DNA of 64,000 nucleotides from an uncultured Sphingobacteriaceae bacterium (GTDB taxonomy: Bacteria > Bacteroidota > Bacteroidia > Sphingobacteriales > Sphingobacteriaceae). The DNA is taken from assembly GCA_946887045.1 (NCBI GenBank), contig CAMPKC010000006.1, positions 1 through 64,000 on the forward strand, given 5' to 3'. Below the pieces are notes generated by a model, which had not been told where the DNA came from, made no database searches, and worked only from the letters and a program-made list of their open reading frames with translations. A program made the position numbers and the translations under genes. Positions 33,513-42,822 of this stretch are shown here, piece by piece (the first letter of the stretch is position 1; the number at the start of each line of letters is the position of its first letter).

Positions 33513-34892
33513 TTAATCTGTTTTAACAAAGAAAATTTCGACCCTTCTGTTTTTCATTCTGCCTTCATCCGTATCATTTTTAGCTTCAGGCTTTAAAAAA
33601 GCATCTTCAGTAATCTCAATAGGAATATCAATAGTCCGGAGTTTCTGGAAAGCATCTATAACAGATTGGTTCCGCTTTCTGGATAAGTCCATATTATATT
33701 CAAGGTTACCAATGCTATCTGTATGGCCGGCAACACGCATCGTATAATTATTCTTAATGCGATCGTAAATAGCAGCAATACCCTTTAACTTACTAATCTC
33801 TGAAGGAGGTATATCATACTTATCAAATTCAAAATAAATCTTTGCATTGTCCATATAAACGGTATCCGGCAACAAATCCTCGAGCTTTTTACCCGCCAGA
33901 ATTTGCTTAGCATCTATCAATCTGCTTAAATCAGGATAATCTATAAAGTTGGGTTGTGAGGTATCACGTTTTGCGGTGAAACTTTTATCCTGAACAAATA
34001 CTCCCGAATCATAAATATTGTCGGCCACGTCGGCAACAATAATTTTAAAATGGTATTTTTTATAGGGGACAACATATGTTTGAGCGACGAGTTTTTTAGT
34101 TATTCCATCAAATTGAAGAAAACGGTACAGACCAGGTTTTGCCTTTTTGACTAACGCTGGGTCGGTGCGGATATGGCCCGACTCGGAATCTTCTTCAGGT
34201 CTTGAAGAAAAAATTCTTTTTATGCCCTGCCAGATTGAAAAGAACAAGCCTCGCCTTGTTCTTTCCTGAACCAGTGGGGCCTGTCGTTTGGTGACCGCAC
34301 TTGAAAACACATTATTATCAATAAACAACTCCTGATTGGCTTTGTGATTTACCGTATTTATGCTTACGGGCTCATTTTTTCCGGGGAGCAGAGCGATATT
34401 GCGTGTAGTGCTGTCATCTGACACAAAAAAAGCAAATACATCGTTATAGGTTGAGCCGACATATTCCGGATATTCTTCTGAGCCAAATTGATAGTTGAAT
34501 TGCAAGCTGTTCTGTACTGGCACGAAATCGAACTCAATCATACTCACATCATATAGATTGGGCTTTACAAGCTTATTCAGATCCTGGTCTCTCTCGGCAT
34601 CTCCAAAGGCATGGGTTTGGTTGTACTTATTATTTAGGCCGGCAACACTAAATGCAGATCCGGTCGAGAGAACCAAGCCCTTTTGCAGTTCTAAAACATT
34701 GGCAGAACTGGTAAAAGCCCCCATAGATAACACGTTACCGTGAAATTTTACATTTCCAATCACAACCCCCTGTCCGGAAAAATTATCCCTGATCCACTTA
34801 TTAACATCTACGCGTGACACCCGTATTTGAGCATTGCCAGTTAACCCGGCTACTAACGTTAATAACAAGATACTGAAGAGACGTTTGCCCAT
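33513..34892 (-). CDS. Exported choice-of-anchor L / OmpA fusion protein
   Basis: A 459-residue protein with signal peptide (MGKRLFSILLLTLVAGLTGNAQ). Residues about 25-190 match the choice-of-anchor L domain, with GLVLSTGSAFSVAGLNN, MIEFDFVPVQNSLQFNYQFGSEEYPEYV and NDVFAFFVS. A middle region (about 200-330) is Arg/Lys-rich and partly beta. The C-terminal 120 residues are an OmpA domain with AKIYFEFDKYDIPPSEISKL, YTMRVAGHTDSIGNLEYNMDLSRKRNQSVIDA and GRMKNRRVEIFF. The first domain usually sits on secreted surface proteins and the last binds peptidoglycan, so this may hold a surface module to the cell wall. It is convergent with the barrel gene. Confidence 0.85.
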   Translation of the reverse strand: MGKRLFSILLLTLVAGLTGNAQIRVSRVDVNKWIRDNFSGQGVVIGNVKFHGNVLSMGAFTSSANVLELQKGLVLSTGSAFSVAGLNNKYNQTHAFGDAERDQDLNKLVKPNLYDVSMIEFDFVPVQNSLQFNYQFGSEEYPEYVGSTYNDVFAFFVSDDSTTRNIALLPGKNEPVSINTVNHKANQELFIDNNVFSSAVTKRQAPLVQERTRRGLFFSIWQGIKRIFSSRPEEDSESGHIRTDPALVKKAKPGLYRFLQFDGITKKLVAQTYVVPYKKYHFKIIVADVADNIYDSGVFVQDKSFTAKRDTSQPNFIDYPDLSRLIDAKQILAGKKLEDLLPDTVYMDNAKIYFEFDKYDIPPSEISKLKGIAAIYDRIKNNYTMRVAGHTDSIGNLEYNMDLSRKRNQSVIDAFQKLRTIDIPIEITEDAFLKPEAKNDTDEGRMKNRRVEIFFVKTD

Positions 34893-34936
34893 GTTGTGGT
34901 TAGGTTTATGGCTATTTTAAAAATAAATAGAATCCT

Positions 34937-35722
34937 TCAAAATTTAACAAAGAAATGTTCCTTCTCATGACCCTTTCTGAAATAAACCAATCCGATCCAA
35001 AATAAATCCACTGTAAAACTCACCTGAGGATGGCTTTTAATCTCTTCCCATGCTTCCTCCATCCCTTTACTCCAATAAATATCATCGAAAATCAGAATGG
35101 TGTTATTATTTACTTTTGGAAGGCACCACCTAAAATAGTCTAATGTTGCCTCTTTCCTATGGTTTCCATCTACAAACACAAAATCAATCGAATCTGTTTG
35201 ATTTATAATTGCCGGAAATATCGTATCGAAATTCCCGGACAGCAAATTAACGTTTTCAATTTTTAGCTTCTTCAAATTTTCGCCTGCAATGGCGCCCGTT
35301 TGCGGACATCCTTCAATTGAAACTACCTGGGCTCCGGAAGCCGATTTCGCAAGATATGCGGTAGTAAGTCCAAGGCAAGTCCCTAACTCTATAATATTCC
35401 GGGGGCTGTTATCGTTACAGATTCTGTATATTAACTGAGCAAGTTTTTTAGGCTTAAGAGCATTTTTCGCCAATTGTCTTACCTGCTTTTTTTTGTTGTT
35501 GTTTATATGCGAACCTGCGCCAAGATCAGTGATAGTAATTTCCCGCGCATCTGCTAATAAGCTTTTTCGCAATTGTTCTATAGATTCATAATCGATTCGT
35601 GGTTTATAATCATAAATTACCTTATCAACCAAATTGTAAACAAATGGTGAATGTATTCCATGACGTGTTTTGGCTTTAAGCCGATGTTTTATGTAAGATT
35701 TTAATAACTGAAAATTGATCAT
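34937..35722 (-). CDS. Class I SAM-dependent methyltransferase
   Basis: A 261-residue cytoplasmic protein. The SAM-binding Rossmann core is clear: motif I NIIELGTCLGLTTAYLAK, then VVSIEGCPQTGAIAGENLKKLKIENVNLLSGNF and DFVFVDGNHRKEATLDYFRWCLPKV, ending with NTILIFDDIYWSKGMEEAWEEI. This arrangement is that of O-methyltransferase family 3 and of methyltransferase-24 type. A His-rich basic N-terminus (LKSYIKHRLKAKTRHGIHSPFVYNLV) is also typical of the Bacteroidota members. Substrate unknown. It is transcribed in the same direction as the OmpA fusion gene, 44 bp upstream of it. Confidence 0.88.
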   Translation of the reverse strand: MINFQLLKSYIKHRLKAKTRHGIHSPFVYNLVDKVIYDYKPRIDYESIEQLRKSLLADAREITITDLGAGSHINNNKKKQVRQLAKNALKPKKLAQLIYRICNDNSPRNIIELGTCLGLTTAYLAKSASGAQVVSIEGCPQTGAIAGENLKKLKIENVNLLSGNFDTIFPAIINQTDSIDFVFVDGNHRKEATLDYFRWCLPKVNNNTILIFDDIYWSKGMEEAWEEIKSHPQVSFTVDLFWIGLVYFRKGHEKEHFFVKF

Positions 35723-35837
35723 GTGCCGGCAAAATTATACAAACCATCCTTATATCAATGTGATGACTAAAGTTTAGCTCACAAAAATTATATAATTCAT
35801 TAAATAAGTGTCACTCATTTTTATATTTTAGTAAAAC

Positions 35838-36704
35838 ATGACGAATGATAAAGAACTAGAATCTTTAATCAAATTACTTGACGATCCGGATGCAGAAGTT
35901 TCACAACATGTGGAAGAACGCCTGCTGTCTTATGGAAATGAAGTAATAGAATACCTGGAAAATGCATGGGAGCAATCTTTCGATGCGCTTTTACAGGAAA
36001 GGATCGAAAATCTGGTACATAAAATCCAATATAATTCTGTTAAAAAAGAACTGGAACTTTGGTATCATGGCGGAGCTTTTGACTTATTGCAGGGAGTAAT
36101 TATCATCAATAAGTATCAGTATCCTGATATGGATCCTCTGAAAATCATCAATCAAATTGAGGAGATAAAAAGGGAGATCTGGCTGCAAATGGTTTACGAT
36201 ATGAGTGCCATTGAAAAGGTAAAGATCATTAATCATGTTCTATACAGTATTTATAACTTTTCAGGAAATACCACAAATCATCAGGATCCACAAAACTCAT
36301 ACATTAGTCACGTATTGGAGAGTAAAAAAGGGAATCAGATCTCTTTAGCTATAATCTACTCTGCTATCGCTCAAAAGCTGGACATTCCGATCTACGGCGT
36401 AAACTTGCCCCAGCATTTCATTTTAGCCTATATCGATGAAGCGAAGGAGTATATCTCGGAAGAAGGAGTGCTGTTTTATATCAATGCATTCAATAAAGGG
36501 TTCATTTTCAGCAGGCGGGATGTCGATTCATTCTTAAAGCAGCTAAATTTAACCCCCGCCAAAGAGTTTTACGAACCTTGCAGCAACGAGGATATTATCC
36601 GAAGAATTTTACGAAACCTGATCTCTGCTTATACAAAATTAGGCTACGAAGACAAAGTTAAAGAGATAGAAGAACTGCTTTCAGTTGTTGAAGCGGAAAA
36701 ATAA
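35838..36704 (+). CDS. SirB1-type transglutaminase-like protein
   Basis: A 288-residue cytoplasmic protein. Residues 1-70 are HEAT-like helices (ELESLIKLLDDPDAEVSQHVEERLLS). From about 85 it has the transglutaminase-like SirB1 pattern: FDLLQGVIIINKYQYPDMDPLKIINQIEEIKREI, IINHVLYSIYNFSGN, GNQISLAIIYSAIAQKLDIPIYGVNLPQHFILAY. The position of the transglutaminase Cys carries no Cys (ISLAIIYSA), as is usual in SirB1-type proteins, so an enzymatic role is doubtful. The C-terminal helices are TPR-like (IRRILRNLISAYTKLGYEDKVKEIEELL). Function not established. A -7-like TATATTTT lies just upstream of the start. Confidence 0.82.
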   Translation: MTNDKELESLIKLLDDPDAEVSQHVEERLLSYGNEVIEYLENAWEQSFDALLQERIENLVHKIQYNSVKKELELWYHGGAFDLLQGVIIINKYQYPDMDPLKIINQIEEIKREIWLQMVYDMSAIEKVKIINHVLYSIYNFSGNTTNHQDPQNSYISHVLESKKGNQISLAIIYSAIAQKLDIPIYGVNLPQHFILAYIDEAKEYISEEGVLFYINAFNKGFIFSRRDVDSFLKQLNLTPAKEFYEPCSNEDIIRRILRNLISAYTKLGYEDKVKEIEELLSVVEAEK

Positions 36705-36767
36705 GTTGGTAGTTTAGAGATGACAGCGGGACATTGCCATCGGTAACATCTATAAACTACACAACAT

Positions 36768-37842
36768 TTAAAACTCCATTAAATAAGCTTTTATAAAATT
36801 ATTCAGGTCGCCATCTAACACCGCTTGAGGGTTCGACGTTTGGTAATTTGTTCGATGATCTTTAACACGCCGGTCATCTAAAACATAACTTCTGATCTGT
36901 GATCCCCATTCAATCTTCTTCTTACTACCTTCTATCGCTGCAGATGCCTCCTGTCGCTTTCGCATCTCTGCCTCATATAGCTGTGATTTCAGTAAGCGGA
37001 TCGCATTTTCTTTATTTTGGAGCTGTGATCGTGATTCCTGATTCTTTATAATAATTCCGGACGGCTTATGATATAAACGAACAGCTGTTTCAACCTTGTT
37101 TACATTCTGCCCGCCGGCACCACCCGAACGGAAAGTTTCAAATTCTATATCTGCCGGATTTACCTCAATCTCAATAGTGTCATCAACCAGCGGATACACA
37201 TAAACAGAAGCGAATGAAGTATGACGTTTCGCGTTAGCATCGAAAGGTGAAATACGCACCAGACGATGCACACCATTCTCTCCTTTTAAGTATCCATAGG
37301 CAAATTCACCTTCTATCTGTAGGGTAACCGATTTTACTCCGGCCACCTCACCCTCCTGAAAATCCTGCTCGGTTACTTTGTATCCATTTTTTTCAGCCCA
37401 CATAATGTACATCCGCATCAGCATCTGAGCCCAGTCGCAGCTCTCAGTACCTCCTGCTCCGGCTGTAATTTGAAGGACAGCATTCAACTGATCCTCTTCA
37501 GAACTTAACATGTTTTTAAATTCAAGTTCTTCAAGTTTTGTAAGGGCAATTTGATATTGCTCTTTCAGCTCTTCTTCGGTAGCATCGCCTGACTGAAAAA
37601 ACTCATATAGCACCGCAGTATCTTCCACAGCCGAATTAACAGCGACGATTCCGTCGGTCCAGAATTTCTTTGCTTTAATAGAGTGTAATACCTTTTCGGC
37701 GTCTTTGGGACGATCCCAAAAATCAGGTGTAAGTGTTAGTTCTTCTTCAATATGGAGTTCATCAAGTTTCTTGTCGATGTCAAAGATGCCTCCTCAGGGA
37801 CGTTACTCTGTCCCTTAAATCCTGTAGCTGTTCTTTAGTCAT
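36768..37842 (-). CDS. prfB: Peptide chain release factor 2, made by programmed +1 frameshift
   Basis: The true start is ATG at 37840-37842. Twenty codons ([20 protein letters not shown]) lead to an in-frame TGA at 37780-37782. The stop is bypassed by a +1 shift on CTT (CTT TGA C read as CTT T GAC), after which the frame runs to 36768. The full protein has 357 residues, normal for RF2. It holds the stop-codon-reading SPF tripeptide ([15 protein letters not shown]) and the peptidyl-transferase motif GGQ in [21 protein letters not shown]2 ends translation at UGA and UAA; low RF2 raises frameshifting and so its own synthesis. An ORF finder would miss the first 71 residues. Confidence 0.96.
37779..37794 (-). 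promoter_or_regulatory. prfB programmed +1 frameshift element
   Basis: On the minus strand it reads AGGAGG-CAT-CTT-TGA-C: a full SD-like AGGAGG (37789-37794), a 3-base spacer, the slippery CTT and the UGA stop with the C that weakens termination. It is the classical RF2 autoregulatory site. Confidence 0.95.
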
Positions 37843-37893
37843 GAGGCAAAAGTAGAACTTTTAATTATTTTAACTGTTCTTAACAAACAAAAA

Positions 37894-38664
37894 ATGAGAG
37901 CACTCTACACCATTATCATTCTATTTGCCATGCTAAGCTGCAACTCAGATAGGCAAATAGAAACAGTTGAAGATTCTGTTGCTATTGATTCTATGGAATC
38001 AAACGGCACCCTAACCGACACTACTGATATAACTCCGCAGTCAGTGCAAAAAGCTGGAGAAGTTAAAATATTCAAAGGGCTTTATTCGTTCGGCAACGAA
38101 GTGAGCACTTTTCGCGAGTGTGAAAAACCCGGCAAACTTTACTGGCTGGAAGATGAGAGCAATAAACTTTCTTCAGCATATAAAAAAGCTACTGAATTTT
38201 TGTCGTACCCATACGAGAGTGTATATATTGAGGTTAAAGGATATTTAAAAGGCAAGTCGAATATTGGATATGCCGAAGAATATGAAAACGTGCTGATTGT
38301 AACAGATCTGATCTCTTTAAAACCAAAATCCTACCGAACTGAATGTTTTAATTATGAATTTATTTGCTTAGGCAACGAGCCTTTTTGGTCGCTTGACATT
38401 CTTCCGGATGAAAAGTTGATAGCATTAAAAGATGTGGGAAGTGAAAAAACCTACACCTTTCCCTATAGTGCTGGTAAAATTGTCGGCAACACGATAACAT
38501 TTCAGACATCCAATGATAAGAAAGAAACGCTAGAAGCTGTGATTACAAGGGAAAACTGCAGCGATGGCATGTCTGACAGAGTCTATATTCACTCTGCCAA
38601 AGTAACAATTAATGGTAAAACGCTAAAAGGCTGCGCTATTAAACAAGGTGATAGTCTCAAATGA
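37894..38664 (+). CDS. Lipoprotein with a COG3650-like C-terminal domain
   Basis: A 256-residue lipoprotein: the SPII signal MRALYTIIILFAMLSC puts the lipid on C16, followed by a Ser/Thr/Asp-rich linker. Residues about 50-150 form a beta-rich domain that I do not recognise (KIFKGLYSFGNEVSTFRECEKPGKLYWLEDE). The C-terminal part FICLGNEPFWSLDILPDEKLIALKDV...ENCSDGMSDRVYIHSAKVTINGKTLKGCAIKQ matches the pattern of COG3650-type predicted periplasmic proteins, with GNEPFW and CSDGMSD motifs and a terminal Cys pair (likely disulfide). The gene is divergent from prfB. Function unknown. Confidence 0.78.
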   Translation: MRALYTIIILFAMLSCNSDRQIETVEDSVAIDSMESNGTLTDTTDITPQSVQKAGEVKIFKGLYSFGNEVSTFRECEKPGKLYWLEDESNKLSSAYKKATEFLSYPYESVYIEVKGYLKGKSNIGYAEEYENVLIVTDLISLKPKSYRTECFNYEFICLGNEPFWSLDILPDEKLIALKDVGSEKTYTFPYSAGKIVGNTITFQTSNDKKETLEAVITRENCSDGMSDRVYIHSAKVTINGKTLKGCAIKQGDSLK

Positions 38665-38697
38665 CCCCCAAGTACTAAGTTTATTCAACAGGATTTT

Positions 38698-38705
38698 TAT
38701 CTTCG
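38698..38705 (+). promoter_or_regulatory. -7 promoter element (TATCTTCG) for pgi
   Basis: TATCTTCG fits TAnnTTTG with one mismatch and ends 15 bases before the pgi ATG, giving a short leader. Confidence 0.5.
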
Positions 38706-38720
38706 TCCAAATTTAAGTGT

Positions 38721-40370
38721 ATGCTTCCAAAAATAAATTTCACCCAGACCCAGGCTTATCAATATCTAACCGATCATTTTATTGAAATCAACAATCTGCA
38801 TTTGCGCGGATTATTTGCCGATGATACTGAACGATTTAACAAGTTCTCTCTTGAGTGGAACGATATCCTTTTAGATTACTCCAAAAACCGGATCACTGAT
38901 AAAACTATAGCCTTATTAGTCCAATTAGCTAAAGAATGTGGCCTGAAGGATGCGATCGACGCAATGTTTGGAGCTGAACAAATTAATGAAACTGAATCAC
39001 GTGCTGTGTTACATATTGCTTTACGGAATCAAGGCAATGAACGAATTGTGGTGGACGGGGTTGATGTGATGCCTGATGTAAAGGCGGTTCTTGATAAAAT
39101 GGAAATGTTTTGCGATTCTGTAATTTCAGGATCATGGAAAGGATATTCAGGAAAAGCTATCACGGATATTGTAAACATTGGGATCGGTGGTTCTGATCTG
39201 GGACCGGTAATGGTTTACGAATCATTAAAGTCGTACCGCAACCATCTTAAGCTTCATTTTGTATCTAATGTTGATGGAACACACATCGCGGAAGCGTTAA
39301 AAGAAGTTAATCCTGAAACAACCCTATTCCTGATAGCCTCCAAAACATTTACCACTCAGGAGACTATGGCGAACGCTCATAGCGCACGTGATTGGTTTTT
39401 AGCAAACGGCGGTTCCGCTGAAGGCGTTGCCAAGCATTTCGCAGCCCTTTCTACCAATGCAAAAGCAGTTTCAGAATTTGGTATTGACACTAAGAACATG
39501 TTTGGTTTTTGGGATTGGGTTGGAGGAAGATATTCTTTGTGGAGCGCAATCGGCACATCAGTTGCCCTGGGTATTGGCTTTGCCAACTTTAAGGCATTGT
39601 TAACCGGAGCGCACGATATGGATAAACATTTCCGCAAATCCGAATTCGACCAAAACATGCCGGTTATACTCGCCCTTTTAGGAATCTGGTACAATAACTT
39701 TTTTGAAGCAGAAAGTCACGCTATTTTGCCTTACGATCAATATATGCATCGCTTTGCGGCATATTTCCAACAGGGAGATATGGAGAGCAACGGCAAGAAT
39801 GTCGACAGAAATGGCGAGCCTGTAAATTATCAAACCGGACCAGTTATCTGGGGCGAGCCGGGCACCAACGGACAGCATGCGTTTTATCAATTGATTCATC
39901 AGGGAACAAAATTAATCCCCTGCGATTTCATTGCACCGGCACAATCTCATAATAAAATCGGATCTCATCATACCCTGCTATTATCTAATTTCTTTGCTCA
40001 AACCGAGGCGTTGATGAATGGCAAAACCCACGAGGAAGTGGTTGCTGAACTGCAAGCTTCCGGCAAATCTGAAACCGAAATTGAAAAGCTGGCTCCATTC
40101 AAAGTATTTGAAGGCAACCGGCCAACAAATTCAATCCTTGTAAAGAAAATAACTCCGGAAACTTTGGGTGCGCTTATCGCAATGTATGAGCACAAAATAT
40201 TTGTTCAGGGCATTATATGGAATATTTTCAGTTTCGACCAATGGGGAGTGGAGCTAGGTAAGCAATTAGCGAACAAAATTTTACCGGAACTAGAAAGTGA
40301 TGCGCAAATCAGCACACACGATTCTTCGACAAATGGTTTAATTAATCAGTATAAAGAGTGGCGTAAATAA
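38721..40370 (+). CDS. pgi: Glucose-6-phosphate isomerase
   Basis: A 549-residue enzyme of normal length. It interconverts glucose 6-phosphate and fructose 6-phosphate in glycolysis and gluconeogenesis. The PGI signatures are [68 protein letters not shown], the catalytic [13 protein letters not shown] (with the His/Lys-Glu region), and [16 protein letters not shown] near the end. A TATCTTCG promoter element precedes the ATG and an intrinsic terminator follows, so it appears to be a single-gene unit. Confidence 0.98.
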   Translation: MLPKINFTQTQAYQYLTDHFIEINNLHLRGLFADDTERFNKFSLEWNDILLDYSKNRITDKTIALLVQLAKECGLKDAIDAMFGAEQINETESRAVLHIALRNQGNERIVVDGVDVMPDVKAVLDKMEMFCDSVISGSWKGYSGKAITDIVNIGIGGSDLGPVMVYESLKSYRNHLKLHFVSNVDGTHIAEALKEVNPETTLFLIASKTFTTQETMANAHSARDWFLANGGSAEGVAKHFAALSTNAKAVSEFGIDTKNMFGFWDWVGGRYSLWSAIGTSVALGIGFANFKALLTGAHDMDKHFRKSEFDQNMPVILALLGIWYNNFFEAESHAILPYDQYMHRFAAYFQQGDMESNGKNVDRNGEPVNYQTGPVIWGEPGTNGQHAFYQLIHQGTKLIPCDFIAPAQSHNKIGSHHTLLLSNFFAQTEALMNGKTHEEVVAELQASGKSETEIEKLAPFKVFEGNRPTNSILVKKITPETLGALIAMYEHKIFVQGIIWNIFSFDQWGVELGKQLANKILPELESDAQISTHDSSTNGLINQYKEWRK

Positions 40371-40395
40371 TTAGCAAACACTCAATTCAACATTC

Positions 40396-40426
40396 AGGAG
40401 CAGAAAAAAACTGCTCCTTTTTTTTA
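40396..40426 (+). terminator. Intrinsic terminator after pgi
   Basis: AGGAGCAG pairs with CTGCTCCT (8 bp, 7-base A loop) and is followed by eight or more T residues. Confidence 0.92.
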
Positions 40427-40503
40427 TTCTAAAAATTCCGGTTCGACCGAAGCAACCAGAGCTCAAGAAGTTCCGTACATGTGGTATATTGAGTTATTAT
40501 TGA

Positions 40504-41073
40504 ATGAACTCGCCTGATATAAAACATATCTTATCCGGATGTAAATCCCGCGACCGTAAAAGTCAGAAGGAGCTTTACAAGCAATACTTTGGATTTTCGA
40601 TGAAGATATGTTTACGCTATGCGGAACACAAAGAGGAGGCTGTAGAAATAGTAAATGACGGTTTTATGCGCGTGTTTACAAACATCAGCAAATACGACGA
40701 AAGCAGGCCGTTTAAATCCTGGCTTAGTACCATAATGATTAATACCTCAATAGACTATTACAGGAGAAGAATAAGACGTACGAAGATGGAGGAATTAAAC
40801 AGCAATCATGAACTGGAAGAGCATGAACATATTTTATCAAGGATAAATTATGAGGATTTAATAAAACTAGTACAAAAGCTTTCAACCGGCTATCGTACGG
40901 TTTTTAATTTGTTTGTTATTGATGGCTACTCGCACGAAGAAATTTCAGCGATGCTTTCAATATCTGTTGGCGCTTCGAAATCAAACTTATTTAAAGCGAG
41001 GCATAAATTAAGAGAGATGTTAAGCTCCATTGAAACTGACACATCAGGGCCCAGGACTTTTGAAATATCATGA
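40504..41073 (+). CDS. ECF-type RNA polymerase sigma factor
   Basis: A 189-residue sigma-70 family factor. Region 2 is seen as RKSQKELYKQYFGFSMKICLRYAEHKEEAVEIVNDGFMRVFTNISKYDESRPFKSWLSTIMINTSIDYYRR. Region 4 follows after a short linker: EDLIKLVQKLSTGYRTVFNLFVIDGYSHEEISAMLSISVGASKSNLFKARHKLREML, the usual helix-turn-helix. It belongs to the ECF group common in Bacteroidota. Its end overlaps the next gene by 4 bases (ATGA), and that gene encodes a membrane protein that could act as its anti-sigma factor. A four-gene envelope cluster follows and is its probable regulon. Confidence 0.94.
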   Translation: MNSPDIKHILSGCKSRDRKSQKELYKQYFGFSMKICLRYAEHKEEAVEIVNDGFMRVFTNISKYDESRPFKSWLSTIMINTSIDYYRRRIRRTKMEELNSNHELEEHEHILSRINYEDLIKLVQKLSTGYRTVFNLFVIDGYSHEEISAMLSISVGASKSNLFKARHKLREMLSSIETDTSGPRTFEIS

Positions 41074-42284
41074 AAGAATTATCTGACAAAAAGTTTGATG
41101 AGCTACTAAAGCAAAAAGCAGAATCTGCGGATTTTTTCTTTGATGAATCTGCATGGGATAAGATGGAGCAAAAGCTCCGCAGAAGAGACCGTGTGATTTT
41201 TATCAGGAACAGCAGTTTTGTTCTGATGCTTCTTTTTCTTTTTGGTGGAGCTTATTGGCTGTTAAATGGAGATTCTATAAGTGAGAGCAGCAACCAAAAT
41301 GTACAAAAATCTGAAACTTTAAAGCCCGGGAACGAGACTATTTTACATGGGGACAAGAATAAGTCGCCGATTAAAACAAAGGCAGGAGAAAAAGCAATTG
41401 CTGAGGCATCTTTAGGTTCTGAGAAACGATCAGCAATTAAAGCTGCTTCAACTAAGAAAACAAATGAAAAGAGTTTATTGGTCAGGGAGAATGCAATCGA
41501 CAAACCGTCCAGTTTAAGCATGTCAGACAGCTCTGAGTTTATACCTTTTGTACAACTAGACCGTCTAAATGCATCCGATAACAAATTCCCCGAACCAGAA
41601 GAAGATTTAATAATTGCCTCAGCTGAATTTGAAAACGACACGATAAAATCCAAGCCTGAAATAAAGAACTCTCCTAAGAATAGGAAACTGAGCTTTAGTG
41701 TAACAGCCTTAGCCGGGCCGGATTTTAGTTCAGTTGAATCAATTGCCGGAAAAAAAGGCAATTTAAATATAGGATTACTTCTAAATACGACCATATCAAA
41801 AAAGATCACTCTAAGCTCGGGAGTTAAATACGGATTGAAATCTTATGCAGCCAGTGCTTACGATTATAAACTAAAGAACCCATCACGAGCAGATAAAATT
41901 TCAGGGATTGATGCATCCTGTAATATCCTCGAAATTCCGTTGCAGATTTCCTATTCATTGTTCCAAAACAAGAACAATCATATAAAATTATCATCGGGTC
42001 TGTCATCGTACCTCATGCTAAAAGAAGAATATAATTTCAAATACACGCCTCAATCGGGTTACAAAGATTATTTGCTGGTAAAAAACAATGCAAACCAGCA
42101 TTACTTAAGCGTGTTGAACCTGGCGGCCAGTTATCATATAAAACCCAAATCTGCTAACATTCAATGGGCAATAGAACCTTATGTGAAACTACCATTGGGA
42201 GGAGTTGGGGAAGGAAATGTGCGTTTAAAATCAAGTGGAATTTCATTGAATATGACTTATGATATCACTAAGAAAAATAAATAA
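41070..42284 (+). CDS. Sigma-linked membrane protein with C-terminal barrel-like domain
   Basis: A 404-residue protein. Residues 1-45 are cytosolic and helical (SDKKFDELLKQKAESADFFFDESAWDKMEQKLRRRDR), followed by a single helix (about 48-66). A long low-complexity Lys/Ser/Glu linker follows to about 205. The C-terminal 200 residues have the alternating strands of PorT-like outer-membrane beta-barrel domains (KLSFSVTALAGPDFSSVES, GLLLNTTISKKITLSSGVKYGLKSY, NILEIPLQISYSL). The N-terminal end could bind the sigma factor from the operon partner (inference). It is translationally coupled to the sigma gene. Confidence 0.75.
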   Translation: MKELSDKKFDELLKQKAESADFFFDESAWDKMEQKLRRRDRVIFIRNSSFVLMLLFLFGGAYWLLNGDSISESSNQNVQKSETLKPGNETILHGDKNKSPIKTKAGEKAIAEASLGSEKRSAIKAASTKKTNEKSLLVRENAIDKPSSLSMSDSSEFIPFVQLDRLNASDNKFPEPEEDLIIASAEFENDTIKSKPEIKNSPKNRKLSFSVTALAGPDFSSVESIAGKKGNLNIGLLLNTTISKKITLSSGVKYGLKSYAASAYDYKLKNPSRADKISGIDASCNILEIPLQISYSLFQNKNNHIKLSSGLSSYLMLKEEYNFKYTPQSGYKDYLLVKNNANQHYLSVLNLAASYHIKPKSANIQWAIEPYVKLPLGGVGEGNVRLKSSGISLNMTYDITKKNK

Positions 42285-42816
42285 TCTGCTTTTGTTAATT
42301 CTGCTAACCGGAGGATTAAGTCCATCCGCCCTTGCGCAGAACTTCACCTCAAAGGGGGTAAAGGTGAGATTTTTTTCGTCTACCCCTATTGAAGACATCA
42401 GAGCAGCATCTGACAAAGGTGTTGCAGTTTTGATCTCAAAAACCGGCAAAATTGCATTTCAGGTGCCCATTAAAAGCTTTGAGTTTGCTAAAGGCTTGAT
42501 GCAGGAACACTTCAATGAAAATTATATGGAAAGTGATAAATATCCGTATGCAAAATTTGATGGTAAGATAAACCAGGAAATAGATTTCACTAAAGATGGG
42601 GAATACAATGTGAGTGCCACAGGTGCACTGTTAATCCATGGAGTCATTAAACAGCGTACCATTCCCGGCACAATAAAAGTAAAAGATGGCCAGGTACAGA
42701 TACTTTCAGGTTTTGACGTAGCATGTGCTGATCACAAAATCAAAATCCCGAAACTCGTTTTCACCAAGATAGCTGAAGTTATAAAAGTTAATGTTGATGC
42801 CACTCTAAAACCTTAA
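42259..42816 (+). CDS. YceI-family periplasmic protein
   Basis: A 185-residue exported protein: signal MISLRKINNLLLLILLTGGLSPSALAQ, then a lipocalin-like YceI fold with VKVRFFSSTPIEDIRAASDKGVAVL, IAFQVPIKSFEFAKGLMQEHFNENYMESDKYPYAKFDGKI and GALLIHGVIKQRTIPGTIKV. YceI proteins bind polyisoprenoid lipids in some bacteria; the ligand here is not known. The start overlaps the upstream gene by 26 bases, so it is coupled to it. It precedes a DUF5777 barrel and a Rieske protein in the same operon. Confidence 0.92.
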   Translation: MISLRKINNLLLLILLTGGLSPSALAQNFTSKGVKVRFFSSTPIEDIRAASDKGVAVLISKTGKIAFQVPIKSFEFAKGLMQEHFNENYMESDKYPYAKFDGKINQEIDFTKDGEYNVSATGALLIHGVIKQRTIPGTIKVKDGQVQILSGFDVACADHKIKIPKLVFTKIAEVIKVNVDATLKP

Positions 42817-42822
42817 AATAAA

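Noticed and set aside
36768..37628. prfB could be a truncated or broken gene starting at GTG 37628
   Set aside because: The upstream frame continues through 51 conserved codons to a +1 frameshift site with AGGAGG and CTT TGA C, and the ATG at 37840-37842 opens the short leading frame. This is the normal RF2 arrangement.
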